Positions 44,642 to 54,696 of a stretch of DNA of 64,000 nt are shown here, piece by piece. Each line of letters starts with the position of its first letter. The stretch's first letter is position 1. The notes beneath the pieces are model-generated. The model ran no database searches and was not told the DNA's origin. It worked only from the letters and a program-made list of their open reading frames with translations. The stretch spans positions 372,001 through 436,000 of the forward strand of contig JASVEC010000015.1 in assembly GCA_030770535.1 (NCBI GenBank), written 5' to 3'. This stretch comes from Batkoa obscura. Taxonomy: Eukaryota > Entomophthoromycota > Entomophthoromycetes > Entomophthorales > Batkoaceae. The position numbers were made by a program, and so were the translations under genes.

Positions 44642-46771
44642 CTAATTAAAATCAACGTCTTTTAGTGAAATAACTGGGTTCCCCCCAATAAACTTAGTGA
44701 TAGAATACTCATATTTAGAGTTACCAATATATTCTTCGTTATTGTTAAAAGGAATATCTTTGACACTAACAACTGTAAATAGTTTACCATGCTCTTTAAT
44801 GTCATTATATTTATATTGAAAATCACAGTCATGATTTATAGTATTCTGGTTTTTTCTCTTTTTACCATTTATCCTTTTGATATTAAAATTACTTGGACTC
44901 TCATTGTAAAGCTCACTATCGCTCTGGCTACAAATCTCTTTTGAATCCGCTTCTAAACCTTCTTCATGATTTGCTCTTGTATTATTATAAATTTCAGGTT
45001 CAGACGCATTATCATTTATTTCACCTTCCTTATTATCAATAACTTGGCTGTTGTTATCTTGTTTGTTTGCGTTTTCGACTGTCCTTGATTTGGCCGCAGA
45101 TTTATTTTCTCTGCTGTCTCGTTCCATATGGCTTTTGATAACATTCAATTCTTCAGTGGATTCAATTTCAGGTCCACTTTCTGCGCTATTTTGAATAACT
45201 TTATTTACAGACATGTTTAACCCGTCACCATTTTCACTTCTATCACTGCTTATTACTTCATAATTTTGAATAGAGCCGCCATCAGTAACACATTGATCGA
45301 TTTGTGTAATATCTTTATTTTCTTCTACATAATCGTACGCTAAATTATCAATCCTGATTCCATTCAATTGCTCTTCCAATTCTTTTAGCTCTGATTCAAG
45401 TTCAAGTTCGTTTCCAAGAAGCATGTTGCTCAGTAATGAGGATACATCGCTATCGATTTCATATTCCTTTACTTTAGATGGGATTTTTGGAAACTCGATT
45501 TCGCTTAGTTCGTTATCCAAGTCATTTTTATCACTTTCAATTGTTGCTTTGATCATATTTTCTTCTTTTGCTTTATTTCCTCTTTTATTTATCCCATTTG
45601 ATAAAATACTTGGTAAACTTAAATAACTAGGTACTGAATGCAAACAGTCATATTTGATATCACTATGATAACTATTAAGTACCTTATAACTAATTTCCAT
45701 TAATTGATCATTACTTAAATAGGGTAACGATAATAACCAATGAGACAAAATTATGTTGTTAATATCGTTGTTATTATAGTTATGCTTAACTGTATGCTTT
45801 GGTAATTTGGCTAATAAATCTTCAAATCTATCTTGACCAGCGAAAGTAAATAAGACATGGAACTTATTGTTTTCCATAAACGGCGATTTAAATACATAAC
45901 CTTTTACTAATACATCTATCCTATTTACATATGGTAATATCCAGGGGATATTAAGGTTAGTATCATATTTATTGTTATCAAAATAATTATGGTAATTTTT
46001 ATCTGCTCTAATAAGGCTATGATACTCCTTGATGACGCCATTGATCTCTTTTGGTAACTTTATCACGTTGAATACTCTCATTATTGCCGGATGGGTTAAT
46101 GACGCTATAATTGAAGCAAATCCGTTGAAATCTTTATATTTAGCTAATAAAATTTTACTTGTTTGAAGTAAAACATTTATCGTTTTAAACAATTGCTTAT
46201 TATTTGCATTGTCATTTAAGTTTGCAAAAAAATATCTAAATGGGTAGCTTAGCAAATTTCCTAATTGATTACCTATTGTTATGCTGCTATTTAATTCAAT
46301 TTCTTTTTTTATAAAAAGATTTAATAACAAATGAGTAAGACTATTTGAAATATACACTTGTAAATCAACTAATCTCTTAAGTATAAACTCGTTGTTACCC
46401 AAGATAAATGGACAAGGCCTATTATTGGTAATAAAGTTTCCGTTTCTAGTACGCTCTTGATCTAAAAAACAATTCCATAGATTTGAATCTAAATTATAAA
46501 TATTACTAGCCAAATCCTCGGGGATTAGCTTCAACAATTCATACTCTTTTGCTTTGGATATACTCTGCTCCACCCTTTCCAATTCAATCTTTGCTACGCC
46601 ATGCTTATCTAACTTTTGTCTTAGCTCAGCTAATGTATGCCTATCTTTTGAATCTAACTCATCATTATATCTACTTTCCTTTTCAATGCATCCTTTCAAC
46701 TTAATGGCTAACTCAGATAATGGTATAGTTGGCTGATAGTTGTACTGATTTTTATTTTGTATCTGCTCCAT
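44642..46771 (-). CDS. Divergent RasGEF (CDC25-type) domain protein
   Basis: A 709-residue intronless protein. Residues about 75-300 follow the plan of the Ras guanine-nucleotide exchange domain: YELLKLIPEDLASNIYNL; then a helical core; KTINVLLQTSKILLAKYKDF with NGFASIIASLTHPAIMRVFN (the conserved NFxxxxxIxxxL...I.R block); SLIRADKNYHNYF (N-Y-x-x-Y); and NIPWILPYVNRIDVLVKG (P-x-x-P-x-x-x-x-L). Such domains load GTP onto Ras-like GTPases at membranes. The C-terminal half (about 400-640) is acidic, Asn/Ser/Glu-rich and probably disordered, followed by a short basic stretch (KRINGKKRKNQN). No SH3, PH or REM domain is recognised. Similarity is seen only at key positions, so the assignment is moderate. 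Confidence 0.55.
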   Translation of the reverse strand: MEQIQNKNQYNYQPTIPLSELAIKLKGCIEKESRYNDELDSKDRHTLAELRQKLDKHGVAKIELERVEQSISKAKEYELLKLIPEDLASNIYNLDSNLWNCFLDQERTRNGNFITNNRPCPFILGNNEFILKRLVDLQVYISNSLTHLLLNLFIKKEIELNSSITIGNQLGNLLSYPFRYFFANLNDNANNKQLFKTINVLLQTSKILLAKYKDFNGFASIIASLTHPAIMRVFNVIKLPKEINGVIKEYHSLIRADKNYHNYFDNNKYDTNLNIPWILPYVNRIDVLVKGYVFKSPFMENNKFHVLFTFAGQDRFEDLLAKLPKHTVKHNYNNNDINNIILSHWLLSLPYLSNDQLMEISYKVLNSYHSDIKYDCLHSVPSYLSLPSILSNGINKRGNKAKEENMIKATIESDKNDLDNELSEIEFPKIPSKVKEYEIDSDVSSLLSNMLLGNELELESELKELEEQLNGIRIDNLAYDYVEENKDITQIDQCVTDGGSIQNYEVISSDRSENGDGLNMSVNKVIQNSAESGPEIESTEELNVIKSHMERDSRENKSAAKSRTVENANKQDNNSQVIDNKEGEINDNASEPEIYNNTRANHEEGLEADSKEICSQSDSELYNESPSNFNIKRINGKKRKNQNTINHDCDFQYKYNDIKEHGKLFTVVSVKDIPFNNNEEYIGNSKYEYSITKFIGGNPVISLKDVDFN

Positions 46772-46917
46772 TTTGACATAAAATGTTGAAAGTATAAAAA
46801 CCCAGAATCTATAATTGAAAACTTTTTATTTTTGGTGATATGATATCATTTTATATTTTTTAAATTAATAGGCCAATTAAGAAAAAAGGCTATAAATTTA
46901 AAATCAAACTACTATAT

Positions 46918-47015
46918 GGGGATGTATTTTTTTGTTTAAGAATTTTACCAACGATCTTTCCACTCAAATAGTGCTTAAAAAATGGAAAAATAATGAAACT
47001 AAAAAAAACAGCCTC
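46918..47015 (+). mobile_element. Miniature inverted-repeat element, copy 23
   Basis: GGGGATGT to ACAGCCTC, ATAT on both sides. The CAGCC variant at the right end resembles the right terminus of the 55.5-57.9 kb transposon. Confidence 0.9.
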
Positions 47016-47241
47016 ATATTTTTCTGTTTATAACCCTCCTTCACTAAAGTTTTTATATGTTTTAAGGGAATTGTTACTTTATTTATTAAAATTTTAATAA
47101 AATAATAATTTTTTTAAATTACATAAAATTTAGTGAAAAGGAAACTATAATTTAAAAAAAAAGTAATATTTTAAAGTCAAGTATTAATGATAATAAAAGT
47201 TATAGTTTTGTTTTTAAATATCCAGCATTAAAGCAACTATT

Positions 47242-47337
47242 GGGGATGTATTTTTGTGTTTGAGAATTTTACTACAATCTTTCCACTCAAATAGCGCTTA
47301 AAAATGGAAAAATAATGAAACTAAAAAAGACAGCCCC
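47242..47337 (+). mobile_element. Miniature inverted-repeat element, copy 24
   Basis: GGGGATGT to GACAGCCCC with TATT flanking on both sides (47238-47241 and 47338-47341). The last nine bases equal those of the autonomous-looking transposon's right end. Confidence 0.92.
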
Positions 47338-47512
47338 TATTAATTTATTATATAGGAATACTGTACTTTTAGCTTTTACTTACTGTTTGAGCTTAAAGTT
47401 TAGAGATATTATTTGTTGATAGTTAATTATTAATTATAACAGTATTTATGTATTATAAAGATAGCTTTAAATATTTATAAAATCAACAGTTTTTATTAGT
47501 AAAATATGGGGA

Positions 47513-47980
47513 TGTGAAAGTTGATACTTAGTGGCCGAAGTTAAAAGCTACTCTTGCTTAATTAACTTGCCTTGAGTCGAAGGGTCTTAGTTTATATAAC
47601 TAAGGTAGACTTAACTTAATAGAAATAGTATGTAGTAAGCTACAAATTATGTAAAACAAATACAATGGAAGATACTACTATAAAATCTATATCAGATGTT
47701 GTCAGAAAGACTTAGTGACTTTATTAATGATACGTTATCAGGGAGTAATCCAATTAAAAAAAAACCTGGAGTTATCATATTGAAGAATCTCTTTTATACT
47801 CCAATAAATATGGATATTAATACGAGAGGATGTTATTCCTTGCAATATGAAGTTAGAAATTCTCGCAGCAAATCAAAATAAGGGACTCTGACTTGATTGT
47901 ATTTGAACTTGAGAACACAGCAACTTAAGTGATTGTTGCGTTATAATCAATCCGAGAGCTAAATAAAGCAATATTTCACA
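47513..47980 (-). repeat. 3' LTR of the Ty3/gypsy element
   Basis: 468 bp, identical by eye to the other LTR, with TGTGAAA...TTTCACA inverted ends. Confidence 0.95.
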
Positions 47981-47991
47981 TTTCCCTCCCT
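47981..47991 (-). other. Polypurine tract of the Ty3/gypsy element
   Basis: Directly inside the 3' LTR the coding strand reads AGGGAGGGAAA, the expected plus-strand primer. Confidence 0.8.
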
Positions 47992-48066
47992 ATGATTTGA
48001 TGTAGTGAATTTTTATGATTTACTTACCAAGAGCAATTTGACTAGTTACGAATTGTACTCATTGAA

Positions 48067-51000
48067 TCACATTGCTGATTTGAGAAACTTGGCATGGACT
48101 CGATTATAAATGACGCTTGTTCCTTTATGTTTAATCGAATAGCTATCATACAAGTGTTTATGTATGATTTCATATGGTCCGTCCCATTTCAGTGCCAGTT
48201 TATTTTTTCTAGGTTGGTTGTAGGAAGGATACAAATAAACAATATCTCCTACCTTGAAAGTGGCTAGACTAGGAAGTCTGGACATATCTTGCTGATACCT
48301 CTTTATCTTCGAATCTGTTAATGCGTTAAAGGCTTCAACTTGGATAGCTATCAATTTTTTTGTTAGTTTAGCCAAGTATATGTCAGGGCTTATCTCGCCT
48401 TGTTTAGCGATTAAAGGGGCAAAAGATATGGGGAGCCCAGGGTGTCTCCCATAAAGCATAATAAAAGGAGACTTTTTAGTAATACTGTGTACTGAATATC
48501 TATATGCTAAAATAGCGGAATGTAGATATTCATCCCAACAGCTAGTTTTGTCAAAAGCTAGTTTTCTTAGTATACGTATTAGTGTACCGTTTACTCTCTC
48601 AACCATTCCATTAGTTTCTGGATGATACGGAGCTGCAGTAGAATGTCTTATGGCCATTAGTCTGGCTAATTTTGGGAGAACTAGATTAACAAAATTGGCA
48701 GCATTATCGGTAAGTATCACCTGTGGGCTTCCATGTCTACAAATAATATCTTCATATATAAATTTAGATATGTGGAAGGAAGTCTGGTTTGGTATTGCTC
48801 TAGCTTCAACCCACTTAGTTAGATGGTCTATAGCTACAACGATATACTTATTTCCTCTTACTGAAGAAGCTTCACAAAGAGGGCCTATCACATCTATACT
48901 TACCGTGTGGAATGCATGTTTAGGTAAAATAAACTTGTAAGCTGTTACTTTTATCCTACTTTGTTCTCTTTTACAAACATCACAATTATTTATGAAGTCT
49001 TCTAAGTCTGGTATCATTGATTCCCAATAGCAGGAAACTTTCATGGTGTCATATGTTTTTTGGAAGGCTGAATGCCCGCAGATCACATTGTGAAACTGTT
49101 GACATGCAGATAGCCGCGAAGAAGGCTTAATATACGGAATATATGTTCCTTTAATCTTTTTGTACAATGCATTACTTTTGACAATGATATTCTGGGCATT
49201 TTTCTCAAGCCATTGTTTAAGCTCAGGTTGTTGTTGCGGCCACTTATTTTTATTACCCAATAGGTTGTACAGATCATCATCTATGGGGGTGGCTAGACAG
49301 ATCCTGGGTAACCTACTAAGCCCATCTGCATTTTGGTGATCTTTACCTGGCTTATATACTATATCAAAACTATACGATTGTAGTTTTAGAGCCCACCTAG
49401 CTAGACGTCCTTCAGGATTAGTGATTGAATATAACCACTTTAGGGAAACATGGTCGGTAATAACAGTAAAGTGAGTGCCATAGATATACGGTCTAAATGC
49501 CTTTATAGCATGAATAATTGCAAGGCATTCCTTCTCTGTCGTAGTGTAATTCCTCTCATGCTTCGATAAGGTTCTAGAGGTATAAGCTATTGGATGCTCG
49601 CAGTTGTCATCATCCAGTTGACTTAAAACACCTCCAACTGCCGTTAGGCTAGCGTCGGTATGCAGGGAGAAGGGCTTTGAGAAATTTGGAAACATCAACA
49701 CTGGGGCGTTAAGCAGCTTATCGCGAAGTTCTTCAAAGGCTTGTTGGTGTTCTTCTTTCCATTGAAACTTGACTTCTTTCTTTAACAATTGGAATAGTGG
49801 AGTGGCTAAGTTCGAAAAATCTTTTATAAATCTTCGGTAGTAATTCATTAGTCCGAGGAATACTTGTACTTCTCTCATCGTAGTTGGGGGGAAAAGCTCT
49901 TTTACTGCATCTAATTTATTAGGAATAGGAGCTAAACCTTTGTCAGAGACCTTGTAGCCTAAAAATTCCAGACTAGTTTGGAAAAATGAGCATTTTTTTG
50001 GCTTTAACTTTAAGTTAGCTTGGCGAAGACGTTCGAATACTGCTTTAAGGTGATTTAGGTGATCCACGAAAGTCTTCGAGAACACATTCAAGTCGTCTAA
50101 GTAAATTAGTACACATGAGAGCTTAAGATCACCTAGTGTATTATCCATAAGACGTTGGAATGTAGCAGGAGCGTTTGAAAGGCCTTGTGGCATCCTCGTT
50201 GGTTGAAATAGTCCTTCGGAAGTAATCAAAGCGCATTTCTCTTGGTCTTCCGGATCCATTTCTACCTGCCAGTATCCTGAGATTAGATCCATTGCTGAAA
50301 AGTATTTTGCACCTTGTAAGCGGTCAACAGCATCATCTATTCTGGGTAGTGGATATACATCCTTCTTTGTGATTTTGTTGAGTTTCCTATAGTCCATAAC
50401 TACTCTATTAGTTCCATCTTTTTTCTTAACAATCATAAGGGGAGAGGCCCATGGACTATTTGAAGGGATAATCAAACCTAATCTTAAAAGTTTTTGGACT
50501 TCTTCTCGTTCTGCCTTAAGTTCAGACTGAGATTTACGATATGCTTTAGTTGCAACAGGTAGTGAATCACATGTATATACTTTATGTTTAGTATTGCGGG
50601 CACAGCCAATATCTTCTTCTGAAGTTGCAAAGACGTCTTTATATTCTTCCAGCAATTTATAAAATTGAAGTTGTTCATCTGGGTTTAGATGTTTAATAGT
50701 GTCTTTCTCAACAAACAGGGTTTGGTTATTAGGGGCTTCTTCATAAATTTGGAATTCTTCTAGTGTTGCAAATTTACTGAAAGTATTAATCACAATGTTA
50801 TTTTCTACGTGGATTGTACCAACCTGTTGACCTCTAGAGATTTTGATATCTTTTTCGGTAATGTTGGCAAGCAGTAGTTTTATAGTCTCATTCATGTTAT
50901 TACCTAAAATCCCGGGCATAGTTAGAGGTTCTAATCTTGAAACACTTTCTATACTGTATATAGATAGATGGAACTCCTTAGGTACCCATAATGAGATTTC

Positions 51001-51825
51001 GGTGTCTAGTACTACCTGTGATTTAGGCGGTATTAGTAAGTTCTTAGGGGAAATAATGGGGATTCCAGACTGCTTATATGCTATATCTGGATATTGATAA
51101 ATCACAGATTCTAATCCGCAGAGAGTAACGTCAACTGATTTATTGTTAGTCCGATAGCTCATTATACGACAGTCAGGAGTTTTGTTGCTTATGTTGTTAA
51201 TGGTTAGGTTCCTTGGCTTATTGTAGTACATTGGAATGGATTGATCTAATACTTTTAAGATATTTTGATCGTACAATAATTGGCAACCATGTTTCACAAA
51301 GAATTCGGTGCCTAGGAGGAAGTCGTAACCTTCGCTTTCCAACACTATCGCTGGAAAGGCTAAAGTTAGCTTTCCAAACTTAATAGGGATTGATGAGTAT
51401 GCTCCTAGTGCCGTGACGGTTCCGGTTCCGGCTGTACCGAAGGTGTCCGAACAATCTATATCCGGTTTAAAGGGTAATCGTTTTACCAGACGACTCGATA
51501 TGAAATTGATGGGAGCTCCGCTATCTAATATTATACGCACATTTTTTTTGTAAATCGACGCATTAATGTAAGTACAATCGGTGGAGTTGGCTTTGGCATC
51601 GAGGTTTACTAAGAGGATCTGTTTATTTGGATTCTGATATTCTCTAATGATGTTTCTAAATGCAATTGCTAAGTCTGATTCTCCAGTTAGGATTTTGTCT
51701 AGAGGAATTGGGATGGTAACATTAGTTAACCACTGGTGTGTATTATCTAGTTCACTTTGTGTAAGGGACAGTTTGGATAAATCGGATAATTGTGAAATGT
51801 AAGGTTTAGCAATTTCATTTATCAA
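48067..51825 (-). CDS. pol: Pol polyprotein of the Ty3/gypsy element
   Basis: A long open frame of 1,252 codons. Domains in order: aspartic protease with DSGA (101-104) and YDFLLGTEFF; reverse transcriptase (about 430-620) with VMDYRKLNK, AMDLISGYWQ, PQGLSNAPATFQRLM and IYLDD (574-578); RNase H with HTDASLTAVGGVLSQ; an integrase HHCC zinc-binding region (HNVICGHSAFQK to CDVCKRE) followed by the catalytic core with VSIDVIGPL, LTDNAANF and HPETNGMVERVNG; and a terminal GPY/F-type module (LKWDGPYEIIHK). It lies downstream of gag in a different frame, as is common in this family, where frameshifting is known. Domain order with integrase last is diagnostic for Ty3/gypsy. Confidence 0.95.
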   Translation of the reverse strand: MINEIAKPYISQLSDLSKLSLTQSELDNTHQWLTNVTIPIPLDKILTGESDLAIAFRNIIREYQNPNKQILLVNLDAKANSTDCTYINASIYKKNVRIILDSGAPINFISSRLVKRLPFKPDIDCSDTFGTAGTGTVTALGAYSSIPIKFGKLTLAFPAIVLESEGYDFLLGTEFFVKHGCQLLYDQNILKVLDQSIPMYYNKPRNLTINNISNKTPDCRIMSYRTNNKSVDVTLCGLESVIYQYPDIAYKQSGIPIISPKNLLIPPKSQVVLDTEISLWVPKEFHLSIYSIESVSRLEPLTMPGILGNNMNETIKLLLANITEKDIKISRGQQVGTIHVENNIVINTFSKFATLEEFQIYEEAPNNQTLFVEKDTIKHLNPDEQLQFYKLLEEYKDVFATSEEDIGCARNTKHKVYTCDSLPVATKAYRKSQSELKAEREEVQKLLRLGLIIPSNSPWASPLMIVKKKDGTNRVVMDYRKLNKITKKDVYPLPRIDDAVDRLQGAKYFSAMDLISGYWQVEMDPEDQEKCALITSEGLFQPTRMPQGLSNAPATFQRLMDNTLGDLKLSCVLIYLDDLNVFSKTFVDHLNHLKAVFERLRQANLKLKPKKCSFFQTSLEFLGYKVSDKGLAPIPNKLDAVKELFPPTTMREVQVFLGLMNYYRRFIKDFSNLATPLFQLLKKEVKFQWKEEHQQAFEELRDKLLNAPVLMFPNFSKPFSLHTDASLTAVGGVLSQLDDDNCEHPIAYTSRTLSKHERNYTTTEKECLAIIHAIKAFRPYIYGTHFTVITDHVSLKWLYSITNPEGRLARWALKLQSYSFDIVYKPGKDHQNADGLSRLPRICLATPIDDDLYNLLGNKNKWPQQQPELKQWLEKNAQNIIVKSNALYKKIKGTYIPYIKPSSRLSACQQFHNVICGHSAFQKTYDTMKVSCYWESMIPDLEDFINNCDVCKREQSRIKVTAYKFILPKHAFHTVSIDVIGPLCEASSVRGNKYIVVAIDHLTKWVEARAIPNQTSFHISKFIYEDIICRHGSPQVILTDNAANFVNLVLPKLARLMAIRHSTAAPYHPETNGMVERVNGTLIRILRKLAFDKTSCWDEYLHSAILAYRYSVHSITKKSPFIMLYGRHPGLPISFAPLIAKQGEISPDIYLAKLTKKLIAIQVEAFNALTDSKIKRYQQDMSRLPSLATFKVGDIVYLYPSYNQPRKNKLALKWDGPYEIIHKHLYDSYSIKHKGTSVIYNRVHAKFLKSAM

Positions 51826-52076
51826 GGCAGAATCAGGGGCATTGATAGAGTTATCAGGTGACTTATCAATTCGACGTGGAATGACTTTAGGAATTTCAAC
51901 GACGGGAACCTTTTTCTTCTTGGGTCTGCCACGAATTTTGGAAGGTAGTGCTAGGATGAGGGTAGAGGGGTCAAATTTTGAAAGCGTGTTAATTTCGAAG
52001 TCTAATTCAGTGCTTTCATCTGGATCAGGAGGAATTTTTGATTTCGTGGAAGGGGGATCCTCATTTACCCTCCCAC

Positions 52077-54578
52077 TTAGAAGTTTTTTGACTCGCTGTT
52101 GGGGTCAACAAACTTTTCAGTGTCACCATCATTATAATTATAATTGAGGTGATTAACTTGTTTATTTTTGTTAAAATGTTTACTATTGCGAACATTTTTT
52201 TCAAAGTAATATTTAAAAATACCATTTTCTGGCTTTGGTTCAATACAATTGACGGCAATATGTCCATGTTCACCACAGTTCCAGCATCCAGTAAATACTC
52301 GAGATTTACGATGGTTGGAGTAGTGCTGTTGTGTAATGGCAAAGCAATGAAGATATTCGTTGTTGTCCGTTTCTTTATCTATATGATTAACGTATAGTTT
52401 CTTGGATTTAACTTCGCTTTTTGGACTTCCGAGGTATAGCTCTAAAATCTCTATCATCTGAGTAATATTGGTGATATTATGATGAGGGTCTAGAAAAAGA
52501 CGTGCGATGTGACTTGGAAGGTTTCGTTGGAAGGCCAGGCGGAGGTCTGTAACGCTTAACTTCCCACAGGAAATTAAAGCATTAGCACGATTTTTTACGT
52601 TTGCAATGTAATTTTCAAGTTTGCTTTCATCGTCTAGTCGTAAAGATAAAAGGGCTGCCTTTTTTGCTTCCATTTTTACATCGGAATCATAGTGATCTAT
52701 GAATGCCTTTTTAAAAGAGTTCCAGTTACTGCGTAAGTCATCAGGTAGGGTCATACACCAGGAAAGCTCGTTTGTTTGAAGCTGACCTAAGAGACATTGA
52801 GGGCGACACTCGTAGGTCCAATTGTTGGCATCAAGATGAACTTCTAGCGCTTTGATGAAAGTAGTAGCAGTGATTTCATTTGGATTGAATAGGAGACTAA
52901 AATTAAACTTGGTATTAACGGGTTGGGAGCTTCTCGGATAATTGTGGGGGTATGTTGAGAAGCTATGCGGGTTTAGATTGTTACCAGAAGGTCCAGGATG
53001 GCCATAATAGGCGTCATGATTATTATGTGATATACCATAGTTATTTTGAACAGGAATCCGCTCGGGTTGTACGTAGTGAGATGAAGATTGCTCATAGGGT
53101 ACATGTTGAGTGATTTTTGGAGCAATATATGGCAACTTGTTTTTGTTACTATTGTTAAAAGGATTGTCCAGGTTAACTTCAGCATAGGGTTGTACATGAG
53201 ATCTTATTGGCTCAGCATTAGATCCTGTAGCAGGGTTTCTTGAGTAAATACCATCAGTAGGTGCAGTGGTCATTCTAGGAAGTAATTGAGGTGGACTTTC
53301 TCCTTTCTTGGGTTGATCATCCGGTTGTACCAAGTGAATAGAACCACGATACTTAGGGTTCATTTGATATTCAGTGTCAAGAATAGATTCTGTGGTACCA
53401 TCACCTAGATCATACATATTATATCTCGGAACATCTCTATAAGTCGAGAGTCTGGAGTGAGGTGCTGAAACAGCGATACGTTCCTTTCTACAATTACAAG
53501 AAGATGCCTTGATTTGGCTGGTATTGGAAGCTACCTTAGTTTGAAGAATAATAAGCTCTTCCTTGGTACTCTGTATATTACGCGAAATTTCTTCCCAGTC
53601 AGCCGCTGACTGCTCTTTATCTAATCTAATTTGTTCCTTCAAATTATTATTGGAAGTGATGAGCTGGCTAATGGTGGTCACTTGTTGAGTCAGTTGTACA
53701 TTACAAGCAGCTAAATCTTGTTCTAAAGCCAAGATTCTGGCATCTTTGGCTGATGCAGACGCAGGGGATTGCTCAACATAGGATAAACGATGATTATACT
53801 CGGTGAATCTAGTCATCAACGATCTATTAAGTTCTGCAAAAGTGATTTTCACTTTTCCGTCGATATCTGAGATCCTTTGAGCAGTATGGTCATTGATCTC
53901 AGTGAGGGAAAGGTTGATCTCGTCAGAGATCTTAATGAGTTCGGAATGTAAGGCAGTATCAAGCTGATGCAATTCAGCCTTGAAGTCTCCTACTTCTCTT
54001 GCCAAATCTCTATATACTTCATAACTAACAGTATCATTGAGCCTTTGGTTGAATTCATTAAACTTACTGGTATGGAATTCATTTGATGGGGTGATGACAT
54101 CATTGTTTTGGTTGATGACCATGGAGAGATTATTAACCGTACCTAGAAGCGAGCTTAAAGAGGTAGACAATTCATTATTGTGAGTTGAGAGACGGTTGAG
54201 TTCACCAACCATCTGGATGAGTTTGTTGTGCAAGAACTCTACTAAATATTGTTGAACGTGGGAAAGGGTAGGTACCGTTTGGTACTGAGCACGAAAAGTA
54301 ATTTGGGTACTGGAGCTACTACTTTGGTATTGTCTCCAAGCAGAGAGATCACCATTAAGAACGTGCATAGGAACAGCTCCATAGGTAACGACCGAGCTTA
54401 CAACATGAGGAGGTAGGGCAGCTTGATTTAAAGCAGCAGTGTCTATTTCTGGGGTCAGAACACTAGCTTCTTCTTCATCACTACTACCCATGTCATATTC
54501 AGTGATAGTCAATTGTTGACGGTTATCAAGGAGATATCTTGAGTCAGCAAAATAGGGTATGAGGCTATTGTTGATCAT
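52077..54578 (-). CDS. gag: Gag polyprotein of the Ty3/gypsy element
   Basis: 833 codons. Long helical/coiled-coil N-terminal part (about 90-370, for example ARILALEQDLAACNVQLTQQ), a Pro/Asn/Tyr/Ser-rich middle, a retrotransposon capsid-type domain (about 570-720, with WNSFKKAFIDHYDSDVKMEA and LRLAFQRNLPSHIARLFL) and one CCHC zinc knuckle, CWNCGEHGHIAVNC (765-778). The N-terminal extension makes it longer than a typical Ty3 Gag. Confidence 0.93.
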   Translation of the reverse strand: MINNSLIPYFADSRYLLDNRQQLTITEYDMGSSDEEEASVLTPEIDTAALNQAALPPHVVSSVVTYGAVPMHVLNGDLSAWRQYQSSSSSTQITFRAQYQTVPTLSHVQQYLVEFLHNKLIQMVGELNRLSTHNNELSTSLSSLLGTVNNLSMVINQNNDVITPSNEFHTSKFNEFNQRLNDTVSYEVYRDLAREVGDFKAELHQLDTALHSELIKISDEINLSLTEINDHTAQRISDIDGKVKITFAELNRSLMTRFTEYNHRLSYVEQSPASASAKDARILALEQDLAACNVQLTQQVTTISQLITSNNNLKEQIRLDKEQSAADWEEISRNIQSTKEELIILQTKVASNTSQIKASSCNCRKERIAVSAPHSRLSTYRDVPRYNMYDLGDGTTESILDTEYQMNPKYRGSIHLVQPDDQPKKGESPPQLLPRMTTAPTDGIYSRNPATGSNAEPIRSHVQPYAEVNLDNPFNNSNKNKLPYIAPKITQHVPYEQSSSHYVQPERIPVQNNYGISHNNHDAYYGHPGPSGNNLNPHSFSTYPHNYPRSSQPVNTKFNFSLLFNPNEITATTFIKALEVHLDANNWTYECRPQCLLGQLQTNELSWCMTLPDDLRSNWNSFKKAFIDHYDSDVKMEAKKAALLSLRLDDESKLENYIANVKNRANALISCGKLSVTDLRLAFQRNLPSHIARLFLDPHHNITNITQMIEILELYLGSPKSEVKSKKLYVNHIDKETDNNEYLHCFAITQQHYSNHRKSRVFTGCWNCGEHGHIAVNCIEPKPENGIFKYYFEKNVRNSKHFNKNKQVNHLNYNYNDGDTEKFVDPNSESKNF

Positions 54579-54677
54579 AGTCTGTGAATTAAGGGGATTG
54601 GAGGGTTGGGGTGGTTACGCGGTAAGAACCGTAAAGGAAAGGCTATAAAGGCTACCTAGTGTAGTTATAGGAGCTTT

Positions 54678-54695
54678 CCCAGCTATGAGCGCCAA
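54678..54695 (-). other. Candidate tRNA primer-binding site
   Basis: Just inside the 5' LTR the coding strand reads CT then TGGCGCTCATAGC. TGG complements a tRNA CCA end; the following bases would fit a tRNA with a G discriminator such as a serine tRNA. The donor tRNA is not confirmed. Confidence 0.6.
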
Positions 54696-54696
54696 G

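Larger units (their letters stand above)
46772..47507. other. Short intergenic stretch with two miniature elements
   Basis: Separates the RasGEF-like gene from the LTR retrotransposon; no gene. Confidence 0.5.

Noticed and set aside
44642-46771. Possibility that this 709-residue protein is an element-derived polyprotein
   Set aside because: No protease, polymerase, zinc-knuckle or capsid motif and no flanking repeats; RasGEF-like core motifs fit better.
47696-47881. 61-codon plus frame, repeated at 54880-55065
   Set aside because: It lies within the LTRs, antisense to the element, and is identical only because the LTRs are.
48650-48940. 96-codon plus frame, with others at 50843-51097 and 51842-52147
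   Set aside because: Antisense to the pol and gag region; no independent features.
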